Below, in pieces: positions 9,577 to 12,359 of a stretch of 12,359 bases of DNA. The position numbers and the translations under genes were made by a program. Every line of letters starts with the position of its first letter. Within the stretch, counting starts at the first letter, position 1. Under the pieces are notes generated by a model that was not told where the DNA came from, did not search any database, and worked only from the letters and a program-made list of their open reading frames with translations. Source of the DNA: CAMLHU01 sp039917855 (GTDB lineage: Bacteria > Gemmatimonadota > Gemmatimonadetes > Gemmatimonadales > GWC2-71-9); the NCBI GenBank assembly GCA_039917855.1, contig JBDSIR010000072.1:1-12359 (forward strand), written 5' to 3'.

Positions 9577-10124
9577 CCTTCGTCTCCTCGGTACATGGTC
9601 AGCGAAGCCCGGAGGGCGCGCCGCGCGTGGAACACATCGGAGCGCACGGTGCCTTCCGGCACGTTCAGCACATCCGCGATCTCGCTATGGGAGTATCCCT
9701 CAGCATCGAACATCGTCACCGCCACCCGCTGACGGGGGGGTAGCTTGGCGAGCGCCACATCGAGCCGCTCGCGGAGCAGCACTCGTTCCGTCTCCGTGTC
9801 GGGAAGCGGTCCCCGGGAGGGACGGTCCTCCTGGAGCGGTTCGGCGGCACGGACCTTCTTGCGTCGACCCCGGTCGAAGGCCCGGTTGGTCGCGATCCGG
9901 AGGATCCAGGGACCGAAAGGGCGGGTGGGGTCGTACGAACCGACGTTGATCCAGGCGGACAAGAAGGCATCCTGGGCCGCGTCGTCCGCTTCATCCGGAT
10001 CGCCGAGGGCGGCACGGGTCACCCGCCGTACGGCGGGGGCCCAGCGCTCCACCAGGGCTCCGAAGGCCTCCGGGTCCCCCTCGGCGGCCCGGCGGGCCAG
10101 GTCGGTGTCGGTCACCGAGTGCAT
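9573..10124 (-). CDS. ECF-family RNA polymerase sigma factor
   Basis: 183 residues with the two-domain extracytoplasmic-function layout. Sigma-2 spans about 21-88, with DEADDAAQDAFLSAW (44-58) for core binding and FGPWILRIATNRAFDRGRR (70-88) for -10 recognition. A charged linker follows, then sigma-4 at about 116-170 with LPPRQRVAVTMFDAEGYSHSEIADVL and the recognition helix PEGTVRSDVFHARRALR (156-172). There is no sigma-3 and no long C-terminal extension. It directs RNA polymerase to stress promoters and is probably held by the membrane protein encoded next. The ATG at 10124 follows the phospholipase stop by 31 C-rich bases, with no Shine-Dalgarno; the GTG three codons in is an alternative. 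No autoregulatory promoter could be identified upstream. Confidence 0.93.
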   Translation of the reverse strand: MHSVTDTDLARRAAEGDPEAFGALVERWAPAVRRVTRAALGDPDEADDAAQDAFLSAWINVGSYDPTRPFGPWILRIATNRAFDRGRRKKVRAAEPLQEDRPSRGPLPDTETERVLLRERLDVALAKLPPRQRVAVTMFDAEGYSHSEIADVLNVPEGTVRSDVFHARRALRASLTMYRGDEG

Positions 10125-10155
10125 TACGCGGGGGCGGGGCGGGGCGTTGAGGGGG

Positions 10156-11526
10156 TCAGGTACGGCGGAGTCGCAACTGGCGGGCGGCGGACTGCGCCAA
10201 CCAGAGAGCGGCCAGCGTGGTCAGAGCGGCGACCACCCGTGGAAGGAAGTAGGCGGCGATCCCCAGGAGGGCGAGGGCGACCAGGATCGGCAGGAAAAGT
10301 GAACGACCAGCGCCGGCCGCGACCGAGTACAACGTGACCACGGTCCGTTGCTTCCGTTCTCGAAGGGTGTAGTGGTGGGCCGCGGATTCGGTCGGGGGGG
10401 TCGGTCGCTCGAGGAATTCCGGAAGCCAGGCGCGCACCGGTTCGGGGACATTCGGGACGCGCCGGACGACCTCGCGGCTGCCCTTGGCGTCCCGGCGGAA
10501 GCGCTGCTCGAGGAGGGTCCCGAGTGCGGGGTCGTCGATGAGGACGTCGAGCTCCCAATTCCCGAGGAGCGAGGCGTAGTTGAGGTTGGTCGATCCGATG
10601 CGCGTGAGGTGCCCATCGGCCACGAAGGTCTTGGCGTGGAGCATCGGGCCCTCCCACTCGTGGATGCGGATCCCGGCGCGGAGCAGGTCGCGGTAGCCCA
10701 CCCGGGAAAGATTCCGCACCAGCGGGAGGTCGCTCATCCCCGGGACGAGCAACTGAAGATCGCAGCCATCTCTGGCGGCATCGATCAGGGCGGTCCGGAG
10801 CGGCATCGGCGGCGCAAGGTACGCGTCGGTGATCCAGAGCCGCTCTTCGGAGCCCGCGGCCACCGCCGTGAGGAGCCGGTAGGTCCGCGCCTCGCCCGGT
10901 TCGCCGGGGACCACCCGCACGGCCGCATCCCCGCACTCGGCCACGCTGCCGGGGCGGTCGCTGGCGGGGATGACGCCGCCGGCGATGCCCCACGTGCGGG
11001 TGAAGGTCGCGTCGAGCGCCGCTGCGGCGGGGCCGCGGACCCGCACGGCGGTGTCGCGCCAGGGAAGGATCCCCTCGACCGGTACCCCGGTCCATTCGTC
11101 GCCGATGCAGAGCCCACCGACGAAGGCGTCGCGCCCGTCGACCGAGACGAGCTTGCGATGGTCGCGGCTGATGTTCGAGAGGGGATCGAGCGGGCGCAGG
11201 CGACTGAAGGTGCGCACCTCCACCCCCGCGTCGCGCAGGGATCGCCAGTAGCTTCGCCGGGTGCCCATGCTGCCGAACCAATCGGCGAGGACCCGCACAT
11301 GCACGCCGGCGCGCGCCTTGGCGGCGAGCGCTTCAGCAAAGCGCCGCCCGGTGGCATCGTGCCGGATGATGTAGTTCTCGAAATGGATCCACCGCTCGGC
11401 GGTCGCGATCGCTTCGAGCATCGCGCGGAAGGTGTCGGGGCCGTCGATCAGCAGGTCGACGGCGTTGCCGGGGATCGGGCGCGATCCGGCGGCGCGGTCG
11501 AGGGTGCGGTTGGCGAGGGAGGTCAT
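10156..11526 (-). CDS. Phospholipase D-family protein (cardiolipin synthase-like) with C-terminal membrane helices
   Basis: 456 residues with two complete HKD active-site motifs: HRKLVSVD (H123, K125, D130) followed by FVGG, and HAKTFVAD (H297, K299, D304) followed by GSTNLNYAS. The opening VDLLIDGPDTFRAMLEAI and the HFENYIIR region match cardiolipin synthase/PLD proteins, which join two phosphatidylglycerols or transfer phosphatidyl groups. Unusually, the N-terminal membrane helices of bacterial ClsA are absent, and two hydrophobic segments lie at the C-terminus (about 409-428 and 431-448) after a basic stretch. The protein may thus be anchored by its tail. Cardiolipin synthase is the best guess, but other phosphatidyltransferases or phosphodiesterases are possible. 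The spacer before the ATG holds heptad arrays C and D and no Shine-Dalgarno. Confidence 0.88.
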   Translation of the reverse strand: MTSLANRTLDRAAGSRPIPGNAVDLLIDGPDTFRAMLEAIATAERWIHFENYIIRHDATGRRFAEALAAKARAGVHVRVLADWFGSMGTRRSYWRSLRDAGVEVRTFSRLRPLDPLSNISRDHRKLVSVDGRDAFVGGLCIGDEWTGVPVEGILPWRDTAVRVRGPAAAALDATFTRTWGIAGGVIPASDRPGSVAECGDAAVRVVPGEPGEARTYRLLTAVAAGSEERLWITDAYLAPPMPLRTALIDAARDGCDLQLLVPGMSDLPLVRNLSRVGYRDLLRAGIRIHEWEGPMLHAKTFVADGHLTRIGSTNLNYASLLGNWELDVLIDDPALGTLLEQRFRRDAKGSREVVRRVPNVPEPVRAWLPEFLERPTPPTESAAHHYTLRERKQRTVVTLYSVAAGAGRSLFLPILVALALLGIAAYFLPRVVAALTTLAALWLAQSAARQLRLRRT

Positions 11527-11529
11527 AGC

Positions 11530-11571
11530 GTGCGAAGTGCGGAGTTCGAAGTTCGGGGTGTGAGTGTGCAG
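11530..11571 (+). repeat. Heptad array C (six 7-bp units)
   Basis: Units read on the plus strand are GTGCGAA, GTGCGGA, GTTCGAA, GTTCGGG, GTGTGAG and TGTGCAG, drifting outward but keeping exact 7-bp spacing. It lies 3 bases upstream of the phospholipase ATG (minus strand), where a ribosome-binding site would sit. It is complementary to array D. Confidence 0.75.
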
Positions 11572-11591
11572 AGGTCGGTGTTCTCAGGGGC

Positions 11592-11619
11592 CTCGCACTT
11601 CGCACCTCGCACTTCGCAC
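11592..11619 (-). repeat. Heptad array D (four 7-bp units)
   Basis: Units read on the minus strand are GTGCGAA, GTGCGAG, GTGCGAA and GTGCGAG. It starts 8 bases after the HD-gene stop and faces array C. The 13 bases at 11608-11620 are the exact reverse complement of 11529-11541, so the spacer RNA could fold into a long stem with arrays C and D as arms. Confidence 0.8.
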
Positions 11620-11626
11620 GGTCCGC

Positions 11627-12202
11627 TCACGCGCCCCCCAACCCCAGCACCCGCTCGTGCGGTCGCAGCGCTTCCAGCATGAACGTGATGTGCTCGTCGA
11701 GGGTGGTGCCGAGTTCCTCCACCCCTTTGGCTATGTCCTCGCGGCTCACGCCTTTGGCGAAGCCCTTGTCCTTGAGCTTCTTCTTGACCGAGCTCACTTC
11801 GAGGTCCTGGAGGCTCCGGGAGGGGCGGACGAGGGCGCAGGCCACGAGAAAGCCGGCGAGCTCGTCGACCGCGAAAAGGGACTTGGCCATCGGGGTCGTG
11901 CGGGGTGTGCCGGTGTAGTCGGCGTGACCGAGGACCGCCTCCTGCCATTCGGCGGGTGCGCCGAGGGAGGCGAGGTGGCGGACCCCTTCGGAGGGGTGCT
12001 CGCGGTCGGCAGCGCGGTCGGCGTTGGGGAAGCGTTCGTAGTCGAAGTCGTGGAGCAGACCGACGATGCCCCAGGCTTCGGGGTCGGCGCCGTTGCGGGT
12101 GGCCATGGCGCGCATGGCGAGCTCGACGGCATACATGTGCCTGCGGAGGGACTCCGAGGGGGTCCACTCGTGCATGAGCTGGAGGGCGTCGGCGCGATTC
12201 AT
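11627..12202 (-). CDS. HD-domain metal-dependent phosphohydrolase
   Basis: 191 residues, all helical in character. Likely metal ligands in HD order are H22 (RRHMYAVE), H51-D52 (GLLHDFDYERFPN), H69 (EHPSEG), H93 (LGHADY) and D113 (AVDELAGF). The pattern HDFDYE...HPSEG...AVDEL is typical of a conserved family of small predicted HD hydrolases; the substrate is unknown. The last 60 residues include a basic patch (SSVKKKLKDKGFAKGV) also common in this family. The ATG at 12202 has no Shine-Dalgarno; heptad array E begins 11 bases upstream. The gene is followed by arrays D and C and then the phospholipase gene, possibly co-transcribed. Confidence 0.87.
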   Translation of the reverse strand: MNRADALQLMHEWTPSESLRRHMYAVELAMRAMATRNGADPEAWGIVGLLHDFDYERFPNADRAADREHPSEGVRHLASLGAPAEWQEAVLGHADYTGTPRTTPMAKSLFAVDELAGFLVACALVRPSRSLQDLEVSSVKKKLKDKGFAKGVSREDIAKGVEELGTTLDEHITFMLEALRPHERVLGLGGA

Positions 12203-12213
12203 CGGTGTTCCGG

Positions 12214-12241
12214 GTGCGTGGTGCGTCGTGCGTGGTGCGTC
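12214..12241 (+). repeat. Heptad array E (four 7-bp units)
   Basis: Units on the plus strand are GTGCGTG, GTGCGTC, GTGCGTG and GTGCGTC, so it is also a 14-bp direct repeat. It lies between the HD gene start and the terminator at 12266-12304. No facing partner array is visible in the remaining sequence. Confidence 0.8.
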
Positions 12242-12265
12242 GGTGCCTCCATGACCACCAAAGTA

Positions 12266-12304
12266 ACCAAAAACCGAGACCCCGCAGCCGAAGGCCGCGG
12301 GGTC
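12266..12304 (-). terminator. Intrinsic terminator for a gene entering from the right edge
   Basis: On the minus strand, GACCCCGC (12304-12297) pairs with GCGGGGTC (12285-12278). The stem continues after one mismatch as a 3-bp stem with a TTC loop. It is followed by TCGGTTTTTGG, the T tract at 12273-12269. This is the only hairpin in the window with the classical stem plus T-run form. Its direction indicates that a minus-strand gene ends just to the right. Confidence 0.8.
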
Positions 12305-12329
12305 AGGGTCCCACCAAGGGTCTCCGAGA

Positions 12330-12359
12330 TCAGGGGATCGCGGGGATCGTCGTCGTGTA
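12330..12359 (-). CDS. Possible last codons of a minus-strand gene cut by the right edge
   Basis: One minus-strand frame reads YTTTIPAIP then TGA at 12332-12330, about 25 bases before the intrinsic terminator stem. The terminator requires some gene ending here, and this frame gives the best-placed stop. Only nine residues are visible, so identity is unknown and the frame is not certain. Confidence 0.35.
   Translation of the reverse strand, partial: YTTTIPAIP

Noticed and set aside
10125..10155. Promoter for the sigma-factor operon
   Set aside because: The 31-base spacer is C-rich with no recognisable -35/-10 or ECF-type AAC...CGT pair. The true promoter may lie within or before the phospholipase gene.
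10124..11281. 385-residue minus-strand frame and a 444-residue plus-strand frame (10348-11682) over the phospholipase gene
   Set aside because: Arg/Pro/Gly-rich shadows; the 456-residue frame carries both HKD motifs.
11530..11619. CRISPR-like or phase-variation repeat
   Set aside because: Units are 7 bp without unique spacers, so it is not a CRISPR array, and the array is outside the reading frame, so unit loss would not shift a protein.
12251..12359. Plus-strand open frame starting at the ATG at 12251 and running to the edge
   Set aside because: It passes straight through the intrinsic terminator stem, is Arg/Ser/Gly-rich, and the TAACC/AAA stretch is the T tract of the terminator on the other strand.

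Overview
The window looks like chromosomal DNA from a high-GC, Gram-negative (diderm) bacterium. Gene content suggests Gemmatimonadota or a close relative: a DUF5916/CBM9-like outer-membrane protein, an ABC efflux set with separate ATPase and permease, and few Shine-Dalgarno sites. No rRNA or taxonomic marker is present, so the phylum is an inference. All genes but one are on the minus strand, and the window cuts a gene at each end.

Left part (1-1646): the N-terminal 400 residues of a membrane-anchored PHP-domain phosphoesterase run off the left edge. It diverges from a small plus-strand zinc-ribbon (CPXCG) protein, which is followed by a nested hairpin that probably terminates transcription from both sides.

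Centre (1647-10124, read right to left): a tightly packed gene train. ECF sigma factor -> small single-TM protein in the anti-sigma position -> membrane-anchored Spy/CnrX-like helical-hairpin protein -> TolC-family outer-membrane factor -> MacB-type ATPase -> MacA/HlyD-type lipoprotein adaptor -> MacB-type permease. Four of the six junctions are stop/start overlaps (ATGA, ATGA, GTGA, TGATG) and one has a single base between stop and start. The layout suggests a tripartite efflux pump carrying its own sigma/anti-sigma/periplasmic-sensor module, as in CnrYXH-CnrCBA but attached to a MacAB-TolC pump. After a strong hairpin comes a gene for a large DUF5916 outer-membrane barrel protein, probably with its own promoter.

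Right part (10156-12359): a two-HKD phospholipase D/cardiolipin-synthase-like protein with C-terminal membrane helices, an HD-domain hydrolase, and a minus-strand intrinsic terminator for a gene of which only the last codons may be visible.

The most unusual non-coding signal is a set of degenerate 7-bp tandem arrays (unit roughly GTNYGNN). They occur in the three minus-strand spacers outside the tight operon. At two spacers the arrays face each other as inverted pairs: around the macB-DUF5916 hairpin and in front of the phospholipase gene. At the third, one array lies just upstream of the HD gene.
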